From Pseudomonas laurylsulfativorans (GTDB lineage Bacteria; Pseudomonadota; Gammaproteobacteria; Pseudomonadales; Pseudomonadaceae): a stretch of DNA of 64,000 nt. Made by a program: the position numbers and the translations under genes. The stretch covers positions 930,001-994,000 of the forward strand of contig NZ_MUJK01000001.1 of the NCBI RefSeq assembly GCF_002906155.1, written 5' to 3'. The notes beneath the pieces were generated by a model. The model did no database searches, was not told the origin of the DNA, and saw nothing but the letters and a program-made list of their open reading frames with translations. Shown in pieces: positions 34,219 to 42,901 of the stretch (positions within the stretch are counted from its first letter, which is position 1; each line of letters opens with the position of its first letter).

Positions 34219-35852
34219 CCCGCTTCACCGCTTTATTGCTCGCTCTGCTGCTCTGGACTTTTCAAGCCCAGGCCGCAGAGCTGGTCGCCAGTGTGGACCG
34301 CAGTCGCCTGAGCTCAGGCGAGACGGTCGAGCTGACCCTGGAATCCACCGATGTAACGCAGTTCGGCAAACCCGACCTGACACCGCTGGAGCCACTGTTC
34401 GAAGTGCGCGGCACACGCCAGGTCAACCAGTTGAACACCCTCAGCGGGGAAAACCAGGCCGCCACGCGCTGGATCGTCACACTCCTGCCCCGGCAAAACG
34501 GCAGCGTGGTGATTCCGCCCTTGCAGCTGGGCGAACTGCAGAGCCAGCCGATCACCCTGCAAGTGGTCGAGAGCGAAACACCGGACAACCCGAACAAGCG
34601 CGCCCCGGTGTTCATCGATGCCAGCCTCGATCAAACCAGTGTGTACGTTCAGGCTCAGGCAGTCCTGACCCTGCGCATCTACCATTCGGTGTCGCTGTAC
34701 GACGACAGCAGCCTGCCACCCTTGCAGATCCCTGATGCGCGCATCGAACAATTGGGCGACTCACGCACCTACGAAAAAGACATCGATGGCCTGCGCCACG
34801 GCGTGATCGAAATGCGCTACGCGATCTACCCGCAACACAGTGGCGAACTGATCATTCCGACACAGATCTTCAACGCCGCGCTGGTTGATGCGCAGCCGGC
34901 ACAGGACGCCGCACAGGGACCGAAATCCGGCAAGCTGATGCGCGTCACATCGACTGAACTGCTGTTGACGGTCAAGGCCAAACCCATTACCTATCCGGCC
35001 GACGCGCCCTGGCTGCCTGCACGCAGCCTGACCCTGAGCGAAAGCTGGAACCCGGAGCCGGATCACGCCCAGGTCGGCGATTCATTGACCCGCAGTCTGA
35101 CGGTGAAAGCCGAAGGCTTGTCCAGCACCCAACTGCCACCACTGCCCGGCACCGATGTCGGCGGTTTGCGCCGCTACCCGGATCAACCGGTACTCGGCAA
35201 CCAGAACAGCGAACGCGGTCTGGTGGGCAGTCGTGAAGACCGCGAGGCCCTGGTGCCGACACGGACCGGCGCCATCGAGTTGCCGACCGTCGACGTGGTC
35301 TGGTGGAACACCTTCGAAGACCATTTGGAACACAGCAGCCTGCCCGCCCGCACGTTGCATGTGTCGGCCAATCCAAGCCTGGTGGTCGACACCCCGGCCG
35401 GCGCCTTACCGGTCGATGCCAGCGCCGACAGCGAAGCACTCTGGCGCTGGAAGCTCAGCACCTTGATTCTGGCCTGCACCACCCTGCTCGGCTTCGGCCT
35501 CTGGTGGCGCGGCCGCTGGCAACCAGCGGTGGCGCGTGTCGCCCAAACCGGCCCGAGCCCGCGCACCGTGCTCGACGACCTCAAGCGTGCCTGCCAGGCC
35601 AACGATTCCCACGCCACCCGCCAGGCCCTCGACGCCTGGGCCCGTCAACAACCGGAAACCCTGGCCGACATGGCCGCCCGCTTCGTGCCACTGTCCGACG
35701 CCCTCGACGGCCTGAACGGCGCGCTGTACAGCGAAACCGGCCAGCACTGGCAAGGTGACGAATTGTGGCGGGTGATCAAGGCGATTCCGATGGCCGAAAG
35801 GGTGCAGGACCCGGTCGGTGACAGTGGGTTGCCGCCGCTTTATCCGAAGTAA
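34215..35852 (+). CDS. BatD-family protein (Bat module 2)
   Basis: 545 residues. A normal signal peptide (MTRFTALLLALLLWTFQAQA, cut before AELVASVD) is present, in contrast to the REPIN-extended form in module 1. The periplasmic part contains BatD-type beta repeats (LSSGETVELTLESTDVTQFG, SQPITLQVVES, LDQTSVYVQAQAVLTLRI). The C-terminal membrane segment is at about 415-433 and a cytoplasmic tail of about 110 residues follows. It is the last gene of module 2; a GTGGCGAG-type REP pair follows. Confidence 0.92.
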   Translation: MTRFTALLLALLLWTFQAQAAELVASVDRSRLSSGETVELTLESTDVTQFGKPDLTPLEPLFEVRGTRQVNQLNTLSGENQAATRWIVTLLPRQNGSVVIPPLQLGELQSQPITLQVVESETPDNPNKRAPVFIDASLDQTSVYVQAQAVLTLRIYHSVSLYDDSSLPPLQIPDARIEQLGDSRTYEKDIDGLRHGVIEMRYAIYPQHSGELIIPTQIFNAALVDAQPAQDAAQGPKSGKLMRVTSTELLLTVKAKPITYPADAPWLPARSLTLSESWNPEPDHAQVGDSLTRSLTVKAEGLSSTQLPPLPGTDVGGLRRYPDQPVLGNQNSERGLVGSREDREALVPTRTGAIELPTVDVVWWNTFEDHLEHSSLPARTLHVSANPSLVVDTPAGALPVDASADSEALWRWKLSTLILACTTLLGFGLWWRGRWQPAVARVAQTGPSPRTVLDDLKRACQANDSHATRQALDAWARQQPETLADMAARFVPLSDALDGLNGALYSETGQHWQGDELWRVIKAIPMAERVQDPVGDSGLPPLYPK

Positions 35853-35881
35853 ACATCGATCTATGTAACAAGGGAGATTAC

Positions 35882-36002
35882 CTGTGGCGAGGGGGCTTGC
35901 CCCCGTTCGGTCGCGAAGCGACCGTAAATCCAGGTCACTCGATGCGCCAGAAAAAGCCAGGGGCCGCTTCGCAGCCCAACGGGGGCAAGCCCCCTCGCCA
36001 CC
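35882..36002. repeat. Long inverted REP pair (GTGGCGAG class)
   Basis: TGTGGCGAGGGGGCTTGCCC and GGGCAAGCCCCCTCGCCA bracket about 121 bp; internal palindromes GGTCGCGAAGCGACC and GGGCCGCTTCGCAGCCC. Confidence 0.92.
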
Positions 36003-36106
36003 GAACAATCCGTTGCGCGACCGGACTTTTTTGCCAGTAAACTCTCCCCCCTTTCGCCGCCTTCATTTTTCACGCGGCCATCACCTATTTTGTAGCGGAG
36101 TCCGCC

Positions 36107-37351
36107 TTGCGCTTGTTTCACACCTCCGACTGGCACCTGGGGCAAAACCTGCACGGCCAGGATCGCGATTTCGAACACGGCTGTTTTCTTGAGTGGCTGT
36201 TGCGCCAGCTGAAACTGGATCAACCGGACGTGCTGTTGATCGCCGGCGACATCTTCGACACGGTCAATCCGCCGGTAAAAGCCCAGGAACGCCTCTACGA
36301 TTTCATCGTCAGCGCCCACGAGCAGCAGCCATCGCTGACCATCGTGATGATCGCCGGCAACCACGACTCCGGCTCGCGGATCGAACTGCCCGCGCCATTG
36401 ATGCGGCGCTTGCGCACTCATGCGCTCGGTCGTGTGTTGTGGCTGGATGACGGGCAACTGGACGCCGAGCGCCTGCTACTGCCATTGCCGGATGCCAGAG
36501 GTGAAATCGCCGGTTGGTGTCTGACACTGCCATTTCTGCGCCCGGCGGAAGTCACCGGCGCGCACTTGGGCGACAACTACCTGCGCGGGATCGGTCAGGT
36601 GCACGAATGGCTGATCGAAGCGGCCAACGCCAAGCGCCAGCCGGGTCAGGCACTGATCGCCATCAGCCACGCGCACATGGCGGGCGGATCGGTGTCGGAA
36701 GACTCCGAGCGCAGTCTGATCATCGGCAACGCCGAAGCCCTGCCCGCCAGCCTGTTCGGGCCGAGCATCAGCTACGTGGCCCTCGGTCACCTGCACAAGC
36801 CGCAGAAGGTCAACGGCGAGGAGCGCATTCGCTACTGCGGCTCGCCGATTCCGTTGTCGTTCTCCGAAATCAGCTATCAGCACCAGATTCTCGACATCAG
36901 ACTCGACGGCGAAACCCTGGTCAGCGTCGAGCCGAAACTGATCCCCCGCGCAGTCAACCTGCAACGCATCGGCCCGGCGCCATTGAGCGAAATCTTGCTG
37001 CAACTGGCGGACCTGCCGAACATCGACCTGTTGGCCGACCTCCAGCGCCAGCCATGGCTGGAGGTGCGGGTGCGCCTCGATGAACCGCAGCCTGACTTGC
37101 GCAATCAAGTGGAAACCGCCCTGCAAGGCAAGGCCGTGCGCCTGGTGCGCATTGCCGCCGAGTACGCCGGCAACGGCAATCGTGACGGCAGCGACGATGG
37201 CAACGCATTGATCGAACTGGACCAGCTCACGCCTCAGGAACTGTTCAGCCGTGCCTGGCAGGACAACTACGGCAGCGAGGTCGACGAGCAGACCCTCAAG
37301 GACTTTGCCGAGCTGTTGCAATACGTGCAGATGGAGAGCGAACAACCATGA
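36107..37351 (+). CDS. sbcD: Exonuclease subunit SbcD
   Basis: 414 residues with a TTG start preceded by AGCGGAG. The Mre11-type phosphoesterase motifs are in order: FHTSDWHLGQ (D8, H10), IAGDIFD (near 49), AGNHDSG (near 85), and later SHAHMAGG and ALGHLHKPQ. A C-terminal capping domain follows. With SbcC it forms an ATP-dependent Mn nuclease that cleaves hairpins and palindromes; here this may matter because the genome is rich in REP palindromes. The end overlaps sbcC by 4 nt (ATGA). Confidence 0.96.
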   Translation: MRLFHTSDWHLGQNLHGQDRDFEHGCFLEWLLRQLKLDQPDVLLIAGDIFDTVNPPVKAQERLYDFIVSAHEQQPSLTIVMIAGNHDSGSRIELPAPLMRRLRTHALGRVLWLDDGQLDAERLLLPLPDARGEIAGWCLTLPFLRPAEVTGAHLGDNYLRGIGQVHEWLIEAANAKRQPGQALIAISHAHMAGGSVSEDSERSLIIGNAEALPASLFGPSISYVALGHLHKPQKVNGEERIRYCGSPIPLSFSEISYQHQILDIRLDGETLVSVEPKLIPRAVNLQRIGPAPLSEILLQLADLPNIDLLADLQRQPWLEVRVRLDEPQPDLRNQVETALQGKAVRLVRIAAEYAGNGNRDGSDDGNALIELDQLTPQELFSRAWQDNYGSEVDEQTLKDFAELLQYVQMESEQP

Positions 37352-40300
37352 AAATCCTCGCGATCCGCCTGAAAAACCTCGCCTCGCTGGCCGGGCCGTT
37401 TGAAATCGACTTCACTGCTGAACCCCTGGCCAGTGCCGGACTGTTCGCCATTACCGGCCCCACCGGTGCCGGTAAAAGCACCCTGCTCGATGCCCTGTGC
37501 CTGGCGCTGTTTGGCGCCGTACCACGCCTGAACAACACCGGCCGTGACGCCAAGGTGCCGGACGCCGATGGCGAAATCGGTACCGGCGACCCGCGCACCC
37601 TGCTACGTCGCGGCACGGGTGAGGGCTATGCGGAAGTGGATTTCGTCGGTGTCGACGGCCGTCGTTACCGCGCCCGCTGGGAAGCCAATCGCGCCCGGGA
37701 CAAGGCCGGCGGCAAGCTGCAGGCCAGCCGCCAGAGCCTGCGCGACATCGATCAGGATCAATTGCTGGCCAGCCAGAAAGGCGAATACAAGGCTCAGCTC
37801 GAAGCCGCATTGGGCCTGAATTTCGAACAATTCACCCGTGCCGTGCTGCTGGCGCAGAGTGAGTTCAGTGCGTTCCTCAAGGCCGACGACAACGACCGCA
37901 GCGAACTGCTGGAAAAGCTCACCGACACGGCGCTCTATACCCGCCTCGGTCGTCGGGCATTCGACAAGACCAAGGAGGCCCGCGAGGCTCACAAGCTGCT
38001 GCAGGATCAGGCCAGTGGTGTGACGCCGCTGTCGCCCGAGGCCCGTGCGGAACTGGATGAGCGTTTCAACCAGGCGCAGCAGCAGCTCAAGACTCAACAG
38101 GTGCAACTCAAGCAGCTTGAACTGCAGGACACCTGGCTCAAGGACCTGCGTCGATTGCAGGACGAGCATCTGGCCGCGACCGAGCAACTGCAATCGGCCC
38201 AGACCCATTGGGATAGCCTCGCCAGCGAGCGTTTGAGGCACACCCGCCTCGAACAATTGGCCCCGCAACGGCACCAGTTCGCCCGTAAAGCCGAGGTCGA
38301 TGGGCTGCTGGCACCCTTGGCGGCACAAATTGCCCTGCATACGCAGCAACAGGGCGAACTCGGTGAGCGTCAAACGCAACTTGAGCAACAGCTCAGTGCC
38401 GCCCGGATCGTGCTAGGCGAAACGCAACAGCGGCAAGCCGACAGCACGCCGTTGTTGCGTCAGGCCTTCGAAGCGCAAAGCACCCTCGCACGCCTGGCCA
38501 AGGATGCCGCCCTCAGTGCCGAGGCCAGGCAACAGGCGCAACAGGCCTGCACTCAGGGCCAGAACACTATTCAGACCTTGCTCGATCAGCAGACCCGTGG
38601 CGCCGGGGACTTGCAGCGCATCGCCACCGAGCTGGAGCAAAGCGCTCATCTGGCACCGTTGAGCGATGCCTGGAATGCCTACCGTGATCGCCTGCAACAG
38701 TTGATGTTGATTGGCAACCGCCTGAATCAGGGCCAGGCCGAACTGGCCAGCCTCGAGCAAAACGCCACGAGCGCCGAACAAACCCTTAGCGCGCAGAAGC
38801 AGCAACTGGAGGTGCTGTTCAAGGAGGCCGGCGCCGAACCGGATGCCGTCGCCGAGCAGATCGGTATCCTCGGCAGCCTGTTGCAGGACAACCGTAAACA
38901 ACTGCGCGCCGTCGAAGACCTGACGCGCTTGTGGGCCAGTCAGCAGGAACTGGACCAGCACGGCGCCGAGCTGCAACAGCGCCAGCTCACCGCGCAACAG
39001 GCGCGTGAGCGCCTGACCCAGGACGGGGTCAAGGCCAAGGCTGATCTGAGCGTTGCCGAACAGACCCTCAACGTCACTCGCGAACTGCTGGAGCGCCAGC
39101 GTCTGGCGCGCAGTGCCAGTGTCGAAGAGCTGCGCGCGCAGTTGCAAGACGATCAGCCATGCCCGGTCTGCGGCAGCAACGAGCATCCCTATCATCAGCC
39201 GGAGGCACTGCTGCAAAGCCTCGGGCGTTTTGATGAAAGCGAACAGGCCAACGCGCAAATGGCCGTCGACCTGCTCAAGGAAAAACTCACCGACTTGCGG
39301 GCCGAAGTGGGCGGGCTGATCGCCCAGCAAAAGGAACTGCTGCAACAGCAGGAGCAACTGGCGACCCGCCAGCAAGCCCTCGCACCGAGCCTGGACGCTC
39401 ATCCGCTGGCAGCCCAACTGCTTAATCAGGACGCCGCCAAACGCGACGCCTGGCTCAACCAGCAAAACAGTCAGCTCAACCAGAGCATCAGCCAGGACGA
39501 GCAACGGCAGAGTGCCCTGCTCACCCTGCAACAGGATGCCGTGCGCCTGACCCAGCAACTGCGTCATGCCGAAACCGCGTACCAGCAAGCGGCCCAGCAC
39601 CTGAGCAACCAACAGCGTGAACTGGGCAACGACCGCCAGCGCCTGGACGAAGAGCTCAGCGCATTCGCTAATCTGCTGCCAGCCGAGACCCTGCAAGCGC
39701 TGCGCGTCGAGCCGGCCGCGACCTTCATGCAGCTCGACCGGCAGATCGCCGCGCGCCTGGCGCAGCTCGAGCAACAAAAGGAAGAACTGGCCGAGCAGCA
39801 ACAGCGCCAGCAAAACCTGGAGAAGGAGCAGGATCGCCAGCAAAGCCGCGTGCAGCAATTGCAGACTGCCGAACAGCAGTTCACCGGCCTGGCCGAGCAG
39901 CAACAGGCGAGCCAGCACACGCTCGGGCAACTGCTCGGCGAACACAGCAGCGCCGAGCATTGGCAGCAGCAACTGGAACAGGCCGTGGAGCAGGCGCGCA
40001 GCGCCGAAACCAATACCGCGCAGACGTTGCAAAGCGTGCACACGCAGTCAGTGCAACTCGCCGCCGAGCTCAAGGCCCAGCAGGAGCGCCTGCACGCACT
40101 GGAAGGCGAAGAACGTGAGCTCGCCGGCAAGATCGGCGATTGGCGCGCCCGCCATCCCGAGCTGAATGACGGCGGCCTCGAAGACCTGCTGCGCGTCGAC
40201 GACGCCCAGGTCAGCGAACTGCGCCAGCGCTTGCAGCACAGCGAGAAAGCCATCGAACAGGCCAGCGTCCTGGTGCAGGAGCGCGACAAGCGCTTGCTCG

Positions 40301-40989
40301 CTCACCAGGCACAACACAACGGAAACCTTGATGCCGAGCAGTTGGCCGCGGCACTGGTCGACCTGCAAAACCTCGCCGCCACCTGCGAGCATCACTGCGC
40401 CGAATTGCGCGCCGAACAGGCCGAGGACCAGCGTCGGCAGAATGCCAACCAGGCCCTGGCGCACCAGATTGCCGACGCTTACAACGAGTATCAGCGCTGG
40501 GCACGCCTGAATGCCTTGATCGGCTCCGCCACCGGCGACACTTTCCGCAAGATCGCCCAGGCCTACAACCTCGACCTGCTGGTGCATCACGCCAACGTGC
40601 AATTGCGCCAACTGGTGCGCCGCTATCGCCTCAAGCGCGGCGGCAGCATGCTCGGGTTGCTGGTGATGGACACCGAAATGGGCGACGAACTGCGTTCGGT
40701 GCATTCGCTGTCCGGTGGCGAGACCTTCCTGGTCTCGCTGGCGTTGGCTCTCGGCCTGGCGTCGATGGCGTCGAGCACGCTGAAAATCGAGTCGCTGTTC
40801 ATCGACGAAGGCTTCGGCAGCCTCGATCCGGAATCCCTGCAACTGGCCATGGACGCCCTCGACGGCCTGCAGGCCCAGGGGCGCAAGGTCGCGGTGATTT
40901 CCCACGTACAGGAAATGCATGAACGGATTCCGGTGCAGATCCAGGTCCGCCGCCAAGGCAATGGCCTGAGCACCCTGGAGGTGAAATGA
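37348..40989 (+). CDS. sbcC: Exonuclease subunit SbcC (SMC-like ATPase)
   Basis: 1213 residues. Walker A GPTGAGKS at 37-44; long coiled coil rich in Gln/Leu; zinc-hook C605-P-V-C608 (QPCPVCGSNEHPY) in the middle; second coiled coil; ABC signature LSGGETF near 1120 and Walker B SLFIDEGFGSLD near 1148. This is the Rad50-type partner of SbcD. The stop overlaps the following GST gene (ATGA), so three genes are translationally linked. Confidence 0.97.
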   Translation: MKILAIRLKNLASLAGPFEIDFTAEPLASAGLFAITGPTGAGKSTLLDALCLALFGAVPRLNNTGRDAKVPDADGEIGTGDPRTLLRRGTGEGYAEVDFVGVDGRRYRARWEANRARDKAGGKLQASRQSLRDIDQDQLLASQKGEYKAQLEAALGLNFEQFTRAVLLAQSEFSAFLKADDNDRSELLEKLTDTALYTRLGRRAFDKTKEAREAHKLLQDQASGVTPLSPEARAELDERFNQAQQQLKTQQVQLKQLELQDTWLKDLRRLQDEHLAATEQLQSAQTHWDSLASERLRHTRLEQLAPQRHQFARKAEVDGLLAPLAAQIALHTQQQGELGERQTQLEQQLSAARIVLGETQQRQADSTPLLRQAFEAQSTLARLAKDAALSAEARQQAQQACTQGQNTIQTLLDQQTRGAGDLQRIATELEQSAHLAPLSDAWNAYRDRLQQLMLIGNRLNQGQAELASLEQNATSAEQTLSAQKQQLEVLFKEAGAEPDAVAEQIGILGSLLQDNRKQLRAVEDLTRLWASQQELDQHGAELQQRQLTAQQARERLTQDGVKAKADLSVAEQTLNVTRELLERQRLARSASVEELRAQLQDDQPCPVCGSNEHPYHQPEALLQSLGRFDESEQANAQMAVDLLKEKLTDLRAEVGGLIAQQKELLQQQEQLATRQQALAPSLDAHPLAAQLLNQDAAKRDAWLNQQNSQLNQSISQDEQRQSALLTLQQDAVRLTQQLRHAETAYQQAAQHLSNQQRELGNDRQRLDEELSAFANLLPAETLQALRVEPAATFMQLDRQIAARLAQLEQQKEELAEQQQRQQNLEKEQDRQQSRVQQLQTAEQQFTGLAEQQQASQHTLGQLLGEHSSAEHWQQQLEQAVEQARSAETNTAQTLQSVHTQSVQLAAELKAQQERLHALEGEERELAGKIGDWRARHPELNDGGLEDLLRVDDAQVSELRQRLQHSEKAIEQASVLVQERDKRLLAHQAQHNGNLDAEQLAAALVDLQNLAATCEHHCAELRAEQAEDQRRQNANQALAHQIADAYNEYQRWARLNALIGSATGDTFRKIAQAYNLDLLVHHANVQLRQLVRRYRLKRGGSMLGLLVMDTEMGDELRSVHSLSGGETFLVSLALALGLASMASSTLKIESLFIDEGFGSLDPESLQLAMDALDGLQAQGRKVAVISHVQEMHERIPVQIQVRRQGNGLSTLEVK

Positions 40990-41582
40990 ACAGGCTGTAT
41001 TCCTTCCGCCGCTGCCCATACGCCATGCGCGCACGCATGGCCCTGCGTTATTCGGGCGTGGCCGTGGACATCGTCGAAGTCAGCCTGAAAGCCAAGCCCG
41101 CCGAGATGCTCGCGCTGTCGGGCAAAGGCACGGTGCCAGTGCTGAGCGCCGATGGCCGGGTAATCGACGAAAGCCTCGACATCATGCGCTGGGCGCTGGC
41201 ACAGAATGATCCGCAGGACTGGCTGCTCAAGGATGATCCTGACGCAGCGGCGCAAATCGCCACGCTGATCGAACAGAACGATGAGGTGTTCAAGGTGCAC
41301 TTGAATCGCTACAAGTACGCCGAGCGCTATCCCGAGCAGCCGATGGAGGCGTATCGCGGCGAAGGCGAGGTGATTCTGCAAAGGCTGGATGAGTTGCTGG
41401 AGGGACGTGACTACTTGCTGGCCGACCATCCAAGCCTGGCCGATGTGGCGTTGATGCCCTTCGTGCGCCAGTTCGCCCACGTCGACCGCGAATGGTTCGC
41501 GCAGACGCCGTATAAGCGGTTGCAGGATTGGTTGCAGCGGTTTCTGGAGTCGGAGTTGTTTACCGGTGTGATGCGCAAGTAA
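40986..41582 (+). CDS. Glutathione S-transferase family protein
   Basis: 198 residues. The thioredoxin-like N-terminal domain begins LYSFRRCPYAMRARMALRY, with Cys-Pro-Tyr of the active-site region and the cis-Pro loop KGTVPVL and ES/D of the glutathione gamma-Glu site (VIDESLDIMRWAL). The helical C-terminal domain ends in KRLQDWLQRFLESELFTGVM. The form resembles glutaredoxin-like omega/YibF-type GSTs; substrate unknown. It overlaps sbcC by 4 nt, an odd pairing but conserved-looking in arrangement. Confidence 0.92.
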   Translation: MNRLYSFRRCPYAMRARMALRYSGVAVDIVEVSLKAKPAEMLALSGKGTVPVLSADGRVIDESLDIMRWALAQNDPQDWLLKDDPDAAAQIATLIEQNDEVFKVHLNRYKYAERYPEQPMEAYRGEGEVILQRLDELLEGRDYLLADHPSLADVALMPFVRQFAHVDREWFAQTPYKRLQDWLQRFLESELFTGVMRK

Positions 41583-41594
41583 GCCACCACACAC

Positions 41595-41725
41595 TGTGGC
41601 GAGGGGGCTTGCCCCCGTTGGGTTGCGGAGCAACCCCTATCGCGGACTATCGCGGCATCTCCAGATCGCATGCATAGGTTTTGCGGCTACTGCGTAGCCG
41701 AACGGGGGCAAGCCCCCTCGCCACA
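41595..41725. repeat. Long inverted REP pair (GTGGCGAG class)
   Basis: TGTGGCGAGGGGGCTTGCCC and GGGCAAGCCCCCTCGCCACA bracket 131 bp behind the GST gene; it may also serve as transcription stop between the convergent genes. Confidence 0.92.
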
Positions 41726-41749
41726 AAAGCCTTTCATCGACAGTGAGAT

Positions 41750-42007
41750 TCAGGCCAACACCCCGCACATCCCGATAGCCGAGCAATCCACCTGGAACGG
41801 CCCGAACACCACCCCTTCATTCCTGACCGGCGGGTTGCCTGCCAACAGCCCCATGGCCTTGGCGGTGTCGATATTGCGTGCAATGTTGTGGTTGGCCTCC
41901 ATGGCACGGGCCACGCCGCCTATCGAGCCTTGCCCGATCCCCAGCAAGGAAAAGCCATTGGTGATGAATGCCAGGAAAGCGATGATCAAAAGCTTGCACC
42001 CTTTCAT
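41750..42007 (-). CDS. Small secreted or membrane protein, unknown
   Basis: 85 residues. The N-terminus (MKGCKLLIIAFLAFITNGFSLLG) is a signal peptide or membrane anchor. The remainder is small, Gly/Ala-rich, and has two cysteines near the end (FQVDCSAIGMCGV), which could form a disulfide in the periplasm. Its ATG overlaps the stop of the upstream small gene, so the two are a coupled pair. I do not recognise a family. Confidence 0.65.
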   Translation of the reverse strand: MKGCKLLIIAFLAFITNGFSLLGIGQGSIGGVARAMEANHNIARNIDTAKAMGLLAGNPPVRNEGVVFGPFQVDCSAIGMCGVLA

Positions 42008-42216
42008 GCGCCGGCGACTCCTGCGAGTTCAGCCTGTTCAGCGCTCGCTTTTTGCGCGCGGTGTTCAAACTGGATACCGGGATGAGCGACCTGGATCGGT
42101 GCTTCGAAGGTGAACTGCGATTGGGACGACAGGCTGACCACCAGCACCATGGCAAGGTACAGACCGATCGCCAAATAGGCGCCGTGTTTGGCAGAAGTGA
42201 GAATTGAGCTGGCCAT
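42004..42216 (-). CDS. Small membrane protein, unknown, coupled to the next gene
   Basis: 70 residues from ATG 42216, chosen because GTGGAG is 7 nt upstream. One membrane segment (about 12-31, AYLAIGLYLAMVLVVSLSS) and a polar tail with QVAHPGIQFEHRAQKASAEQ. The stop overlaps the next gene (ATGA). The pair lies between REPs and a large hairpin. Function unknown. Confidence 0.62.
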   Translation of the reverse strand: MASSILTSAKHGAYLAIGLYLAMVLVVSLSSQSQFTFEAPIQVAHPGIQFEHRAQKASAEQAELAGVAGA

Positions 42217-42566
42217 GATGTTCTCCACAGGCATGTTTCAATGCCCACAGAATCGATCAAAAAAGCCTGGGTAACCACTCAGGGTTATCCATAGTGACCA
42301 TCAGCTTCGTTGATCATTAAGCCAGGCTATTTCAGCCTTCAATAAAACTCATCAAGCGCTCGCGGGCTGGCTCCGGCTCACTTGGAACAGGGTCGGCTGC
42401 CGACAAAATGGGGGTTGAATAGAATGTGATATCAAGCGCGACATTGATGGCAGACTGATACTGTCGCAAATGCGTTATGCAGGAGCGACATCACTCTGAT
42501 CGTTTTCAACACAAGTGCTGTCGATCATCAGTGACTTCGCTCCTGCATAAAGGCAGGGATAAACGC
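42217..42566. other. Intergenic region with a large hairpin
   Basis: 350 bp without a convincing gene. It contains the 76-bp inverted repeat listed separately and presumably the promoter of the leftward pair. Overall it is less GC-rich than the genes. Confidence 0.6.
42475..42550. repeat. 76-bp long-stem hairpin with perfect 14-bp arms
   Basis: TTATGCAGGAGCGA (42475-42488) and TCGCTCCTGCATAA (42537-42550) are perfect inverted repeats, with further imperfect pairing inside (CTGATCG against CGATCAT). It does not match the other REP classes of the window, apart from the AGGAGCGA core. Confidence 0.85.
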
Positions 42567-42746
42567 TCAGGCTTGGTTTTTGTGATCCAGCGCAGCGTAG
42601 AAGTTGGCGCTCTGTTGCAGGTATTTCTGGGTATAGCTCTGGGTGTGGGCTTTTTTGTCGCTGATTTCACTGTTGGCACTGGCTGGCAGCGCAACGGTGG
42701 CAGAGATGGCGGAAGCGGCGATGACAGAGAAAATGTTGAAGTTCAT
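42567..42746 (-). CDS. Small exported protein, unknown
   Basis: 59 residues from ATG 42746; the longer frame to 42842 does not add a plausible start. A signal peptide (MNFNIFSVIAASAISATVALPASA) would leave a mature peptide of about 35 residues (NSEISDKKAHTQSYTQKYLQQSANFYAALDHKNQA). It resembles in layout the short periplasmic peptides with DUF2790-like features seen in pseudomonads, but the match is not certain. Confidence 0.6.
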   Translation of the reverse strand: MNFNIFSVIAASAISATVALPASANSEISDKKAHTQSYTQKYLQQSANFYAALDHKNQA

Positions 42747-42866
42747 GGCGGGATTCCTCGATTCAGTTGGCTTGCTTGCCCGGTGGGGCCGTGAAGCAAA
42801 CTTAACCCTCGAGGGTTCATGCCTTGAAATGCTTTGTAGCATTACCAGATATCAGCGTCATTGATA

Positions 42867-42900
42867 AAAGCAGGCAGGCCCCATCAACCGGGGCCTGCGG
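42867..42900 (-). terminator. Terminator behind the lactonase gene
   Basis: GCAGGCCCC and GGGGCCTGC form a GC-rich hairpin around a short loop; read on the minus strand it is followed by CTGCTTTT. It lies directly behind the lactonase stop. Confidence 0.75.
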
Positions 42901-42901
42901 C

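Noticed and set aside
35861..36457. 198-codon minus-strand frame over the REP and the start of sbcD
   Set aside because: It contains the translated REP sequence and the antisense of sbcD; no independent support.
42477..42794. 105-codon plus-strand frame over the hairpin
   Set aside because: No ribosome site, spans the 76-bp hairpin and is antisense to the 59-residue exported protein, which has a proper signal peptide.
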